Shown piece by piece: positions 8,033 to 15,609 of a DNA stretch of 32,540 nucleotides. Under the pieces are notes generated by a model. It was given only the letters and a program-made list of their open reading frames with translations. It was not told the DNA's origin and ran no database searches. Positions within the stretch are counted from its first letter, which is position 1. Each line of letters begins with the position of its first letter. This DNA comes from Burkholderiales bacterium. GTDB lineage: Bacteria; Pseudomonadota; Gammaproteobacteria; Burkholderiales; Burkholderiaceae_E. The position numbers were made by a program, and so were the translations under genes. The stretch covers positions 1-32,540 of the forward strand of contig RPRK01000033.1 in NCBI GenBank assembly GCA_003818495.1. Direction: 5' to 3'.

Positions 8033-9301
8033 ATGAACCGCCTTCCCGCGATGACGCGTGCGTCGGTGCGCCGCGCGCTGTGGCCCGGCATCGCCGCGCT
8101 GGTCGCGGTGATGGGCATCTCGCGCTTCGTCTACACCCCGATCCTGCCCGACATGCTGGCCGCCGACGTGCTGACCCTGCGCGGCGCCGGCTGGGTCGCG
8201 TCGGCCAACTTCGTCGGGTACCTGATCGGCGCGGTCGCCGCGTCCCGGATTCCCGGGCGGCTCGCCCAGTCGCGCGGGCTGCGCGCCGGGCTGGCGGTGT
8301 CGGTGGTCGCCCTGCTGGCGATGGCGCTGCTCGACGGGATCGTCGCCTGGATGGCGGTGCGTTTCGTGGCGGGGATGGCGAGCGCCTTCGCGCTGGTGTT
8401 CGTCTCCACGCAGGTGCTCGAGCGGCTGGCCGCGATCGGGCAGGCGGACCGGACGATCTGGCTGTACTCGGGCGTCGGGATCGGCATCGTCGTGTCGGCG
8501 CTCGGGGTGCAGGCGGCGACGGCGGTCGGCCTGCCGTGGCCGGCGACGTGGGCCGCCGCCGCCGCCATCGCGACGGTGTTCGCGGCGTATGCGTGGGGCG
8601 CCGCTGGTGTGTCGGGGGGGCGCGTGGGGGGCTCGGGCGCTCGGGAGGCCGGCGCTCCGGTGCCCGTCGAGCCCGGCACGGCCGCGGTGAAGGCGCAGGA
8701 TGCCGCGGTCGCGTCGGTCGCGTCGGCCCCCGCCCTGCCCGCCGATCCCCCCGCGCCGCGCGCCTTCAACGCCGCCGTGATCGCCTACGGCCTCTTCGGC
8801 CTGGGCTACGTGATCCACGCCACTTACCTGCCCGCGATGGTGCGCGCGGCCGGCTATCCGCCGGCGGCCGCGTCCTGGATCTGGGTGCTGGTCGGCGCGG
8901 TGGCGCTGCCGTCGATCGCCTTCTGGCGCGGCGTCTCGCGGCGCTCGGGCGCCCGCGCCGCCATCGTCGGCTGCTACCTCGTGCAGGGCGTCACCGCGCT
9001 GGTGCCGCTGTTCGCCGGCGATTCGATCGTCGCCGCCGCGATCGCGGCCCTGGGGCTGGGCGCGACCTTCATCCCCGCGAGCGGCCTCGCGCTGCCCTTC
9101 GCGCGCGGCCTCGACCCGGCGGCCAGCGCGCGGGCGATCGGCGTGATGACGGCGGCCTTCGGCGCCGGGCAGATCGTGGGACCGGTGGCGGCGGCCTACC
9201 TCGCCGAGCGAAGCGGCTTCGGCGGCCCGTCGGCGCTCGCCTGCGGCGTGCTGCTGACGGCGGCGGCGCTGATGCGGCCGCGGCTGGACGCGAGGCGCTG
9301 A
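8033..9301 (+). CDS. MFS transporter, YbfB/YjiJ family
   Basis: This inner-membrane secondary transporter of about 422 residues has roughly twelve hydrophobic helices. The first helix and following loop (GISRFVYTPILPDML) is the hallmark of YbfB/YjiJ-type major facilitator proteins, most of which have no known substrate. The two six-helix halves are joined by an unusually long Gly/Ala/Pro-rich cytoplasmic loop (about residues 195-245). No Shine-Dalgarno precedes the ATG at 8033, because a hairpin fills that space; an in-frame ATG at 8051 would remove six residues and still keep the first helix. The gene is convergent with the response-regulator gene, with 22 bp between stops. Confidence 0.88.
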   Translation: MNRLPAMTRASVRRALWPGIAALVAVMGISRFVYTPILPDMLAADVLTLRGAGWVASANFVGYLIGAVAASRIPGRLAQSRGLRAGLAVSVVALLAMALLDGIVAWMAVRFVAGMASAFALVFVSTQVLERLAAIGQADRTIWLYSGVGIGIVVSALGVQAATAVGLPWPATWAAAAAIATVFAAYAWGAAGVSGGRVGGSGAREAGAPVPVEPGTAAVKAQDAAVASVASAPALPADPPAPRAFNAAVIAYGLFGLGYVIHATYLPAMVRAAGYPPAAASWIWVLVGAVALPSIAFWRGVSRRSGARAAIVGCYLVQGVTALVPLFAGDSIVAAAIAALGLGATFIPASGLALPFARGLDPAASARAIGVMTAAFGAGQIVGPVAAAYLAERSGFGGPSALACGVLLTAAALMRPRLDARR

Positions 9302-9323
9302 GCGCGCCCGGCAGGTCGCCGGC

Positions 9324-9968
9324 TCACCTCAGCGTCGTCCATCCGCGCTCGAGCGCGTACTTCAGCAGCCCCGCCACCGAGTCGATGCCGAGCTTGCGGC
9401 GCAGGCGCAGCCGATGGGTCTCGACCGTACGGGTGCTGATGTCGAGTGCACGCGCGATGCCCTTGTTCGATTGCCCCTGGGCCAGCAGCACGAGGATCTC
9501 GCGTTCGCGCGCGGTCAGGTCGGACGGCTTCTCGCGTGCCTGCAGCAGCGCCTGGGCGACGCCGGCGCTGTAGTACGTCCCGCCCGCCGCCACCGCGTCG
9601 ATCGCCGCGATGAGTTCGTGGACCGATGCATCCTTGAGCACGTAGCCGCGTGCACCGGCCCGTGCGGCGTTCACCACGTACTCCTCGTTGTCGTACATCG
9701 AGAGCATCAGGACGGCGATCTCGGGGAAGCGCTCGGCGACGCGACCCGCGAGCTGGATCCCGCTCATCGCCTTCATGCCGACGTCGACCAGCATCAGGTC
9801 GGGCCAGAGCGACTCGACCGATGCAAGCGCCGCCGCGCCGTCGGCCGCCTCGCCGACCACCGACAGGTGCGGCACGACCTCGAGCCGCGCGCGCAGGCCT
9901 TCGCGGACCAGGGGGTGGTCATCGACGAGCATCAGCCGCACGGTGGGCGGGCTGTCCGGCAGGGTCAA
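9324..9968 (-). CDS. LuxR/NarL-family response regulator
   Basis: This 214-residue DNA-binding response regulator has an N-terminal receiver domain with acidic pair and phospho-acceptor region (LVDDHPLVREG, then LMLVDVGM) and lysine in YVLKDAS. The C-terminal LuxR helix-turn-helix reads LTAREREILVLLAQGQSNKGIARAL then TRTVETHRLRLRRKLG. The likely start is TTG at 9968, 13 nt after the kinase stop and preceded by a GGGGGG stretch; GTG at 9941 is a shorter option. A longer in-frame extension to 10058 reads through the kinase gene and is rejected. It is the partner of the Cache kinase encoded just upstream and probably controls the divergent TRAP transporter genes. Its target may be the TGCGTA repeats at 11488-11530 (inference). 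Confidence 0.92.
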   Translation of the reverse strand: MTLPDSPPTVRLMLVDDHPLVREGLRARLEVVPHLSVVGEAADGAAALASVESLWPDLMLVDVGMKAMSGIQLAGRVAERFPEIAVLMLSMYDNEEYVVNAARAGARGYVLKDASVHELIAAIDAVAAGGTYYSAGVAQALLQAREKPSDLTAREREILVLLAQGQSNKGIARALDISTRTVETHRLRLRRKLGIDSVAGLLKYALERGWTTLR

Positions 9969-9981
9969 TGCGGCCCCCCGT

Positions 9982-11358
9982 TCACGTCGCCACCGGCAGC
10001 GTCGCCCGCAGCTCGGTCCGTCCCGGCGACGACGACAGGAAGAGGGTGCCGCCGGCATGCTCGATGCGTTCGCGGATGTTGCGCAACCCGATGCCGTCCG
10101 CGCCGTCGCGCTCCATCCGCGCGATCTCGAAGCCGATGCCGTCGTCGGTGACGTTCAGGCAGGTGCCGTCGCGGTGGCAGGTCAGCAGGATCTCGACCTG
10201 CCGGGCCCTCGAATGCCGCTCGACGTTGGCGAGGGCCTCCTGGGCGATGCGGAACAGGGTGACCGCACGGTCCCCGATCTCGCTGGACGCATCGTGCGAG
10301 ACGTCGATCGGCGGCCGCTCGCCGGCCAGCCGGAAGCTCGCCGCGATGCCGGTGCGGGCGCTGAACTCCTTGGCCGACTGCTCCAGCGCCGAGGCGAGCC
10401 CCAGATTGTCGAGCGCGCTGGGGCGCAGCGCGTGCGAGATCCTGCGGACCTCGGCGATCGCCTCGCCGAGGCCGTCGAGCTCCTTCTTCATGCTGCGGAC
10501 CGGCGGCTGGCCGGGAGTGACGAGCCGGTGTTCGACGAGCTCGAACTGGTACTTCAGCGAGACCAGCAGCTGGCTCAACCCGTCGTGCAGCTCGCGCGAG
10601 AAGCGGGCGCGCTCCTCCTCCTGCGAGGTGACGATCCGCTGGGCGAGCTCGCGCAGCTTGCGGTCGGCCACGCGCTGGTCGCGCAGGTTCAGCAGCAGCC
10701 CGCCCGCCGACACGACGAGCACCGACAGCAGCGCGACCGCCGCGAAGATGCTCATCGTCGAGGCGATGTTGCGCTTCACCTCGTCGCGGATCGACTGCAG
10801 CGCGGCCTCGACGTCGTCCAGGTAGATGCCCGTGCCGACCATCCATCCCCAGCGCTCGAGCTCCACCGCGTAGCCGAGCTTGGCGGTGATGCGGCCGGTC
10901 GAAGGCTTCTCCCACAGGTAGCGCTGGAAGCCACCGCCCTCGCGGGCGCGCGCGATCAGTTCCTGGATCACCCGCAGGCCGCTCGGGTCGACCAGGTCCC
11001 ACTTGTTCTCGCCGACGAAGTCCGGCATCCGCGGATGCACGAGGCTGCGGCCGTCGAAGTCGTAGACGAAGAAGTAGCCGTCGTCGCCGAACCCCATCGC
11101 GCCGAGGATGGCGCGCGCCTCGGTCTTCGCCGCGACGTCGTCGCGGCCTTCGTCGTACAGGTGGCGGATCGAGGTCAGCGCGAGCGACACGTAGTGCTTG
11201 AGCTCGGCGCGCCGGGCGCTCATCAGGCTGTGCTCGAGCACCCGGACCTGCTCGTCCGCGAGGCGATCGGCCTTCCAGGCGATCACGCCCGCCATGATGG
11301 CCAGCGCGGCCAGCAGCGGGATCAGTGCCAGGACGACGAGGCGGTGACGGGGGCGCAT
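9982..11358 (-). CDS. Cache-domain sensor histidine kinase (HisKA_3 type)
   Basis: This inner-membrane sensor kinase has 458 residues from the chosen ATG at 11358; in-frame ATGs at 11400 and 11436 would add 14 or 26 Arg/Ala/Pro-rich residues. From the chosen start, the first transmembrane helix lies at about 6-28 and the second at about 203-224. A periplasmic single-Cache domain lies between them (GYFFVYDFDGRSLVHP, then WGWMVGTGIYLDD). The cytoplasmic part has the dimerisation box EEERARFSRELHDGLSQLL with phospho-histidine H258, then an HATPase domain (FRIAQEALANVERHS, DDGIGF, GIGLRNIRERIE). Such kinases next to TRAP transporters usually sense the transported organic acid. The pair is divergent from dctPQM, so it is probably its regulator. 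Confidence 0.92.
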   Translation of the reverse strand: MRPRHRLVVLALIPLLAALAIMAGVIAWKADRLADEQVRVLEHSLMSARRAELKHYVSLALTSIRHLYDEGRDDVAAKTEARAILGAMGFGDDGYFFVYDFDGRSLVHPRMPDFVGENKWDLVDPSGLRVIQELIARAREGGGFQRYLWEKPSTGRITAKLGYAVELERWGWMVGTGIYLDDVEAALQSIRDEVKRNIASTMSIFAAVALLSVLVVSAGGLLLNLRDQRVADRKLRELAQRIVTSQEEERARFSRELHDGLSQLLVSLKYQFELVEHRLVTPGQPPVRSMKKELDGLGEAIAEVRRISHALRPSALDNLGLASALEQSAKEFSARTGIAASFRLAGERPPIDVSHDASSEIGDRAVTLFRIAQEALANVERHSRARQVEILLTCHRDGTCLNVTDDGIGFEIARMERDGADGIGLRNIRERIEHAGGTLFLSSSPGRTELRATLPVAT

Positions 11359-11487
11359 CGGGGCACCGGTGGCGGGCGGGGCGGCCCGGAGACGGCGCAT
11401 TGGAGCGCGCCGCCACCGTGGCGTCAACGCATGCACCGGGCAAAGGGTCGGTCACCGCCGCGTTCCGTGAGACGGCCGCGGCGCCGC

Positions 11488-11530
11488 TGCGTAGTACTGC
11501 GTACGCACGCGACGCGGTGATGCGTACGCG
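11488..11530. promoter_or_regulatory. Repeated TGCGTA motifs upstream of the TRAP operon (candidate operator)
   Basis: Three TGCGTA units occur in 43 bp: TGCGTAGTAC at 11488, the perfect palindrome TGCGTACGCA at 11498-11507, and TGCGTACGCG at 11521. The last two are 23 bp apart, about two helical turns. They lie in the divergent gap between the two-component genes and dctP, where the regulator would be expected to bind. The rest of the 278-bp gap shows no clear sigma-70 promoter. Assignment to the NarL-type regulator is inference. Confidence 0.45.
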
Positions 11531-11636
11531 CGGGCGGTAGTGATGCGAATGGCGGCGCCTGCCCGCATCGACGAGCCTTCCGGACGCGGTGTCGCGGTCT
11601 TCGCGGGGCACCGGACACGACCGGGAGGAGACCCGA

Positions 11637-12731
11637 ATGACACGCAGGACCTTCATCGCCCGCGGTGCCGCCGCGCTCGGCGCAGCCTCGATCGCCGCAC
11701 CCGCCTCGGCCCAGGGCGGACCCACCGTGAGCTGGCGACTCGCCTCGAGCTTTCCGAAGAGTCTCGACACGATCTACGGCGCCGCCGAGACCGTGGCGCG
11801 TCGCGTTGCCGCGGCCACCGGCGGGCGCTTCCAGATCAAGGTGTTCGCCGCCGGCGAGATCGTGCCGCCGTTCTCGGTGGTCGATGCGGTGCAGAACGGC
11901 ACCGTCGAGTGCGCGCACACCGCACCCTACTACTTCTACGGCAAGGATCCGACCTTCGCGTTCGCCTGCGCCGTGCCGTTCGGTCTGAATGCCCGCCAGC
12001 AGAACGCATGGATGCAGCATGGCGGCGGGCTGGAGCTGATGCGCGAGTTCATGAAGGACTACGGCATCGTCAACTTCCCGGCGGGCAACACCGGCGCGCA
12101 GATGGGCGGCTGGTTCCGCAAGGAGATCAAGACCCTCGATGACCTCAGGGGCCTGAAGTTCCGCATCGGCGGGTTCGGAGGCGCGGTGCTCTCGAAGCTC
12201 GGCGTGGTGCCGCAGCAGATCGCCGCCGGCGACATCTACCCGGCGCTCGAGAAGGGCACGATCGACGCGGCCGAGTGGATCGGGCCGTACGACGACGAGA
12301 AGCTCGGCTTCTTCAAGGTCGCGAAGAACTACTACTACCCCGGCTTCTGGGAAGGCAGCACCGAGATCGATCTCTTCGTCGGCGAGAAGGCGCTGGCGGC
12401 ACTGCCGCCGGAGTACAAGGCCATCCTCGAGGCGGCGTGTCACGAGGCCAACGTCTCGATGCTCGCGCGCTACGACGCGATGAACCCGGCCGCGCTCAAG
12501 CGGCTGATCGCCGGCGGCGCGCGCATCGTGCCGTTCCCCAACGAGGTGCTGGTCGCCTGCTGGCGCGCGGCCAACGAGCTGTTCGACGAGACCGCCGCGG
12601 CGAACCCGCGGTTCAAGAAGGTCTACGAGTCCTACCGCCGGTTCCGCGACGAGCAGGTCCAGTGGTCTGCGGTCGCCGAGCACCGGTTCGAGAGCTTCGC
12701 CATCAGCGCACAGCGCGCCGGTCGCAACTGA
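11637..12731 (+). CDS. dctP: TRAP transporter substrate-binding protein (DctP/TakP group)
   Basis: This 364-residue periplasmic binding protein for an ATP-independent, sodium-coupled importer is preceded by a strong GGGAGGAG at 11623-11630, spaced 6 nt from the ATG. The N-terminus has a twin-arginine-like signal (TRRTFIARG, hydrophobic stretch, ending ASAQ), suggesting folded export by Tat. The body matches the TakP/lactate-type branch: PYYFYGKDPTFAFA, GGWFRKEI, FRIGGFGG and AEWIGPYDDEKLGF. Q155, R176 and E213-W214 lie where, from memory, TakP contacts sodium and a 2-oxoacid; this alignment was not computed. Pyruvate, lactate or other short 2-oxo/2-hydroxy acids are therefore the likely ligands. 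dctQ and dctM follow on the same strand. Confidence 0.93.
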   Translation: MTRRTFIARGAAALGAASIAAPASAQGGPTVSWRLASSFPKSLDTIYGAAETVARRVAAATGGRFQIKVFAAGEIVPPFSVVDAVQNGTVECAHTAPYYFYGKDPTFAFACAVPFGLNARQQNAWMQHGGGLELMREFMKDYGIVNFPAGNTGAQMGGWFRKEIKTLDDLRGLKFRIGGFGGAVLSKLGVVPQQIAAGDIYPALEKGTIDAAEWIGPYDDEKLGFFKVAKNYYYPGFWEGSTEIDLFVGEKALAALPPEYKAILEAACHEANVSMLARYDAMNPAALKRLIAGGARIVPFPNEVLVACWRAANELFDETAAANPRFKKVYESYRRFRDEQVQWSAVAEHRFESFAISAQRAGRN

Positions 12732-12737
12732 CGCGCG

Positions 12738-12766
12738 GGCGTCCCGGGGCAGGGCCCCGGGACGCC
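12738..12766 (+). other. 13-bp perfect hairpin between dctP and dctQ
   Basis: GGCGTCCCGGGGC (12738-12750), loop AGG, and GCCCCGGGACGCC (12754-12766) pair perfectly. The element begins 6 nt after the dctP stop and lacks a T-run. Intercistronic stems of this type often stabilise the upstream mRNA segment or cause partial termination, so that the binding protein is made in excess over the membrane subunits. That role is inferred here. Confidence 0.65.
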
Positions 12767-12802
12767 GGTGCCGCGTCCGGTCCCCCCTCTCCCGGAGTCC
12801 CC

Positions 12803-13396
12803 ATGAATGCCTTGATCGGCGCGTCGCGCGCCATCGACGCCCTCAACGAGCGTGTCGGTCGAACCGCGCTGTGGCTCGTGCTCGTCGCCGTCCTGATCAG
12901 CGCCGGCAACGCCGTCGTGCGCTACACCTTCAGCGTCAGCTCGAACGCCTGGCTCGAGGTTCAGTGGTACCTGTTCTCCGCCGTGTTCCTGCTGTGCGCC
13001 GGGTACACGCTGCGGCACAACCAGCACGTGCGCATCGACATCCTCTCCAGCCGGCTGTCGGCGCGCGGGCAGGCCTGGATCGAGGTCGTCGGCACCGTGC
13101 TTTTCCTGATGCCGATGTGCCTGCTGATCCTGGTGCTGTCCTGGGCGCCGTTCGTCGAAGCCTGGACGCGCGGCGAGGTCTCGAGCAATGCCGGCGGCCT
13201 GATCGTCTGGCCGGCCCGGCTGCTGATGCCGGTCGGCTTCGCGCTGCTGGTGCTCCAGGGACTGTCCGAGCTGATCAAGCGCATCGCGTTCCTGCGCGGC
13301 CGTGCGCCCGATCCGGTGGTGCGCCAGACCGGGCCGAGTGCCGAGGCGCTGCTCGCCGAAGAGATCCGTCGCCGCAAGGAGGCCGAAGATGCTTGA
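12803..13396 (+). CDS. dctQ: TRAP transporter small permease (DctQ)
   Basis: This 197-residue inner-membrane protein has four hydrophobic helices, the DctQ layout. The family segments WLEVQWYLFSAVFLLCAGYTL (start of helix 2) and the loop NQHVRIDILSSRLS are present. It forms the membrane complex with DctM and is needed for sodium-driven uptake. A GGAG at 12794-12797 precedes the ATG at 12803; a longer frame running through dctP is a shadow. The charged C-terminus (EEIRRRKEAEDA) is cytoplasmic. Its stop overlaps the dctM start by 8 bp (13389-13396), implying coupled translation. Confidence 0.93.
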   Translation: MNALIGASRAIDALNERVGRTALWLVLVAVLISAGNAVVRYTFSVSSNAWLEVQWYLFSAVFLLCAGYTLRHNQHVRIDILSSRLSARGQAWIEVVGTVLFLMPMCLLILVLSWAPFVEAWTRGEVSSNAGGLIVWPARLLMPVGFALLVLQGLSELIKRIAFLRGRAPDPVVRQTGPSAEALLAEEIRRRKEAEDA

Positions 13397-15068
13397 TCTG
13401 ATCGCCCACAACCTCGCGCCGCTGATGTTCGTGTCGCTGATCGGCTTCATGCTGTTCGGCTACCCGGTGGCCTTCGCGCTCGGCGCCAACGGCATCGTGT
13501 TCGGCCTGATCGGCATCGAGCTCGGCCTGCTGACGCCGGCGATCTTCCAGGCGCTGCCCGAGCGGGTCTGGGGGGTGATGTCGAACGAGACGCTGCTCGC
13601 GGTGCCGTTCTTCACCTTCATGGGCCTGATCCTCGAGCGCAGCGGCATGGCCGAGGACCTGCTCGACACCATCGGCCAGCTCTTCGGGCCGCTGCGCGGC
13701 GGTCTGGCGTTCGCGGTGATCTTCGTCGGCGCGCTGCTGGCCGCGACCACCGGCGTGGTGGCCGCATCGGTCATCTCGATGGGCCTGATCTCGCTGCCGA
13801 TCATGCTGCGCTACGGCTACGACCGGCGTTTCGCCAGCGGCGTGATCGCCGCCTCCGGCACGCTCGCGCAGATCATCCCGCCGTCGCTGGTGCTGATCAT
13901 CCTGGCCGACCAGCTCGGCCGCTCGGTCGGCGACATGTACGCCGGCGCGATGCTGCCCGGGCTGATGCTGGCCGGTTCGTACGCGCTCTACACGGTCGCG
14001 ATCGCCTTCGTTCGACCGGACTGGGTGCCTGCGCTGCCGATCGAGGCACGCAGCCTGCGCGAGGCGGACGGCGGCTCGGGGAACGGGTCGCTGCTGGTGC
14101 TCGTCGGCATCGGCGCCGCGGCGGCCGCGGCCTTCGCGACGCTGTGGCTGCCGCCCGGCGCCGCCGCCGACGAGGTGGGCATCCTGTCGTCGATTGTCGG
14201 CGCGGGGGCGAGCCTCGCCGCCGCGCTCGGCTGCCGCGCGCTCGGGCTGCGGCTGTTCAGTCGGATCGCCGAGCGCGCGGTGTTCGTGCTGGTGCCGCCG
14301 CTGCTGCTGATCTTCCTGGTGCTCGGCACGATCTTCCTCGGCGTCGCCACGCCCACCGAGGGCGGCGCGATGGGCGCGGCCGGCGCGCTCGCGATGGCGC
14401 TCGCCCGGCGCAGGCTCGACCTCGGGCTGCTGCGCCAGGCGATGGATTCGACCGCGAAGCTGACCGTCTTCGTGGTCTTCATCCTGATCGGCGCCCGGGT
14501 CTTCAGCCTCACGTTCTACGCGGTCGACGGGCACCTGTGGGTCGAGCACCTGCTGACCGCGCTCCCCGGCGGCCAGACCGGGTTCCTGATCGTGGTGAAC
14601 GTGATGGTCTTCTTTCTCGCGTTCTTCCTCGACTACTTCGAGCTCGCCTTCATCGTCGTGCCGCTGCTGGCGCCGGTGGCCGACAAGCTCGGCATCGACC
14701 TGGTGTGGTTCGGCGTGCTGCTGGCGGTGAACATGCAGACCTCGTTCATGCACCCGCCGTTCGGCTTCGCGCTGTTCTACCTGCGCAGCGTGGCACCGGC
14801 CCAGGACTACGTCGACCGCGTGACGAAGCGTCCGATCGCGAAGATCGCGACCAGCCAGATCTACTGGGGGGCGGTGCCGTTCCTGGTGATCCAGCTGCTG
14901 ATGGTCGCCGCGATCATCGCGTTTCCGGGGCTCGTCGGCTCGGGGTCAGCGGTGAAGGGCGGCCCGAGCATCGAGGGCGTGCGGATCGAGGTGCCGGCGC
15001 CGCCGGGCGGCGACGACGACGAACTCGAGCGCGCGCTGTCGGCGCCGGCGGACAGACCGCCGCAGTGA
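13389..15068 (+). CDS. dctM: TRAP transporter large permease (DctM), long form
   Basis: This 559-residue polytopic transport subunit has an N-terminal half typical of DctM (GYPVAFALGANGIVFGLIG, PFFTFMGLILERSGMAEDLL, then GTLAQIIPPSLVLIILAD). The second half is marked by IFLGVATPTEGGAMGA and MQTSFMHPPFGFALFYLRSV. Most DctM proteins are near 430 residues; the extra length is a 70-80 residue insertion with two added hydrophobic segments at about 228-295, plus a C-terminal helix and an acidic tail (about 490-559). Large M subunits of this kind accompany TakP-type binding proteins. It should carry the ion-coupled transport path. The ATG at 13389 overlaps dctQ. The operon ends here, 12 bp before the convergent thioesterase gene. 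Confidence 0.93.
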   Translation: MLDLIAHNLAPLMFVSLIGFMLFGYPVAFALGANGIVFGLIGIELGLLTPAIFQALPERVWGVMSNETLLAVPFFTFMGLILERSGMAEDLLDTIGQLFGPLRGGLAFAVIFVGALLAATTGVVAASVISMGLISLPIMLRYGYDRRFASGVIAASGTLAQIIPPSLVLIILADQLGRSVGDMYAGAMLPGLMLAGSYALYTVAIAFVRPDWVPALPIEARSLREADGGSGNGSLLVLVGIGAAAAAAFATLWLPPGAAADEVGILSSIVGAGASLAAALGCRALGLRLFSRIAERAVFVLVPPLLLIFLVLGTIFLGVATPTEGGAMGAAGALAMALARRRLDLGLLRQAMDSTAKLTVFVVFILIGARVFSLTFYAVDGHLWVEHLLTALPGGQTGFLIVVNVMVFFLAFFLDYFELAFIVVPLLAPVADKLGIDLVWFGVLLAVNMQTSFMHPPFGFALFYLRSVAPAQDYVDRVTKRPIAKIATSQIYWGAVPFLVIQLLMVAAIIAFPGLVGSGSAVKGGPSIEGVRIEVPAPPGGDDDELERALSAPADRPPQ

Positions 15069-15080
15069 AGTCGCGGGGCC

Positions 15081-15527
15081 TTACCCGCCCGCGGCGTTCG
15101 CCTCCAGCACCGCCATCGTGATCCGCGACGTGCACGTCAGCCGCCCCGCCTCGTCGCGGATCTCGATCGCCCAGACCTGCGTGCTGCGCCCGACATGGAT
15201 CGGCGTGCAGGTGCCCGTGACCCAGCCGCTCCTGACCGCGCGGATGTGGTTCGCATTGATGTCCAGGCCCACCGCATAGCGGTCGGGCGGCAGGGTCAGC
15301 GAGGCCGCGCAGCTGCCGAGCGTCTCGGCGAGCACGACCGACACGCCGCCGTGCAGGATGCCCATCGGCTGCTTCGTGCGCGCATCGACCGGCATCCGCG
15401 CGACGAGCCGGTCCGGGCCCACCTGCGTGAATTCGATGCCCATCCGCTCGACGGCGGTGTCCTTGTGGATCTGCGTGAGCCACTCGAGCGTGGCGGGTCG
15501 GCGGAAGAGGGGGGCGGTGTCGGACAT
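15081..15527 (-). CDS. Hotdog-fold acyl-CoA thioesterase (PaaI/YdiI-like)
   Basis: This 148-residue cytoplasmic thioesterase has the conserved hotdog helix segment MGILHGGVSVVLAETLGS, with H59 and the probable catalytic E68. The preceding MGIEFTQVGPDRLVARMPVD is typical of the YdiI/EntH/PaaI group, which hydrolyses aromatic or short acyl-CoA esters. The ATG at 15527 is chosen because homologues begin shortly before the LEWL segment; an extension to 15692 reads antisense into the ligase gene. It is divergent from the acyl-CoA ligase gene with 82 bp between starts, so the two may act on related CoA esters. The exact substrate is unknown. Confidence 0.9.
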   Translation of the reverse strand: MSDTAPLFRRPATLEWLTQIHKDTAVERMGIEFTQVGPDRLVARMPVDARTKQPMGILHGGVSVVLAETLGSCAASLTLPPDRYAVGLDINANHIRAVRSGWVTGTCTPIHVGRSTQVWAIEIRDEAGRLTCTSRITMAVLEANAAGG

Positions 15528-15583
15528 CGGGCGGGTCGGCGGCGTTCGGAAAGCGCCGATCTTAGCCGCCCGCTCGAAGCATG

Positions 15584-15589
15584 GATAAT
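15584..15589 (+). promoter_or_regulatory. Candidate -10 element for the acyl-CoA ligase gene
   Basis: GATAAT (five of six consensus bases, preceded by TG) lies 20 bp before the ATG at 15610. No convincing -35 is seen. Transcription would begin near 15596, just before the GGAGGAG ribosome-binding site at 15597-15603, giving a very short leader. A TAAGAT on the minus strand (15564 to 15559) could serve the divergent thioesterase gene. Confidence 0.4.
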
Positions 15590-15609
15590 CGGCGCCGGAG
15601 GAGCACGAC

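Noticed and set aside
9969-10058. N-terminal extension of the response regulator
   Set aside because: It would lie within the kinase coding region, and the extra 30 residues are Arg/Cys-rich and unlike receiver domains.
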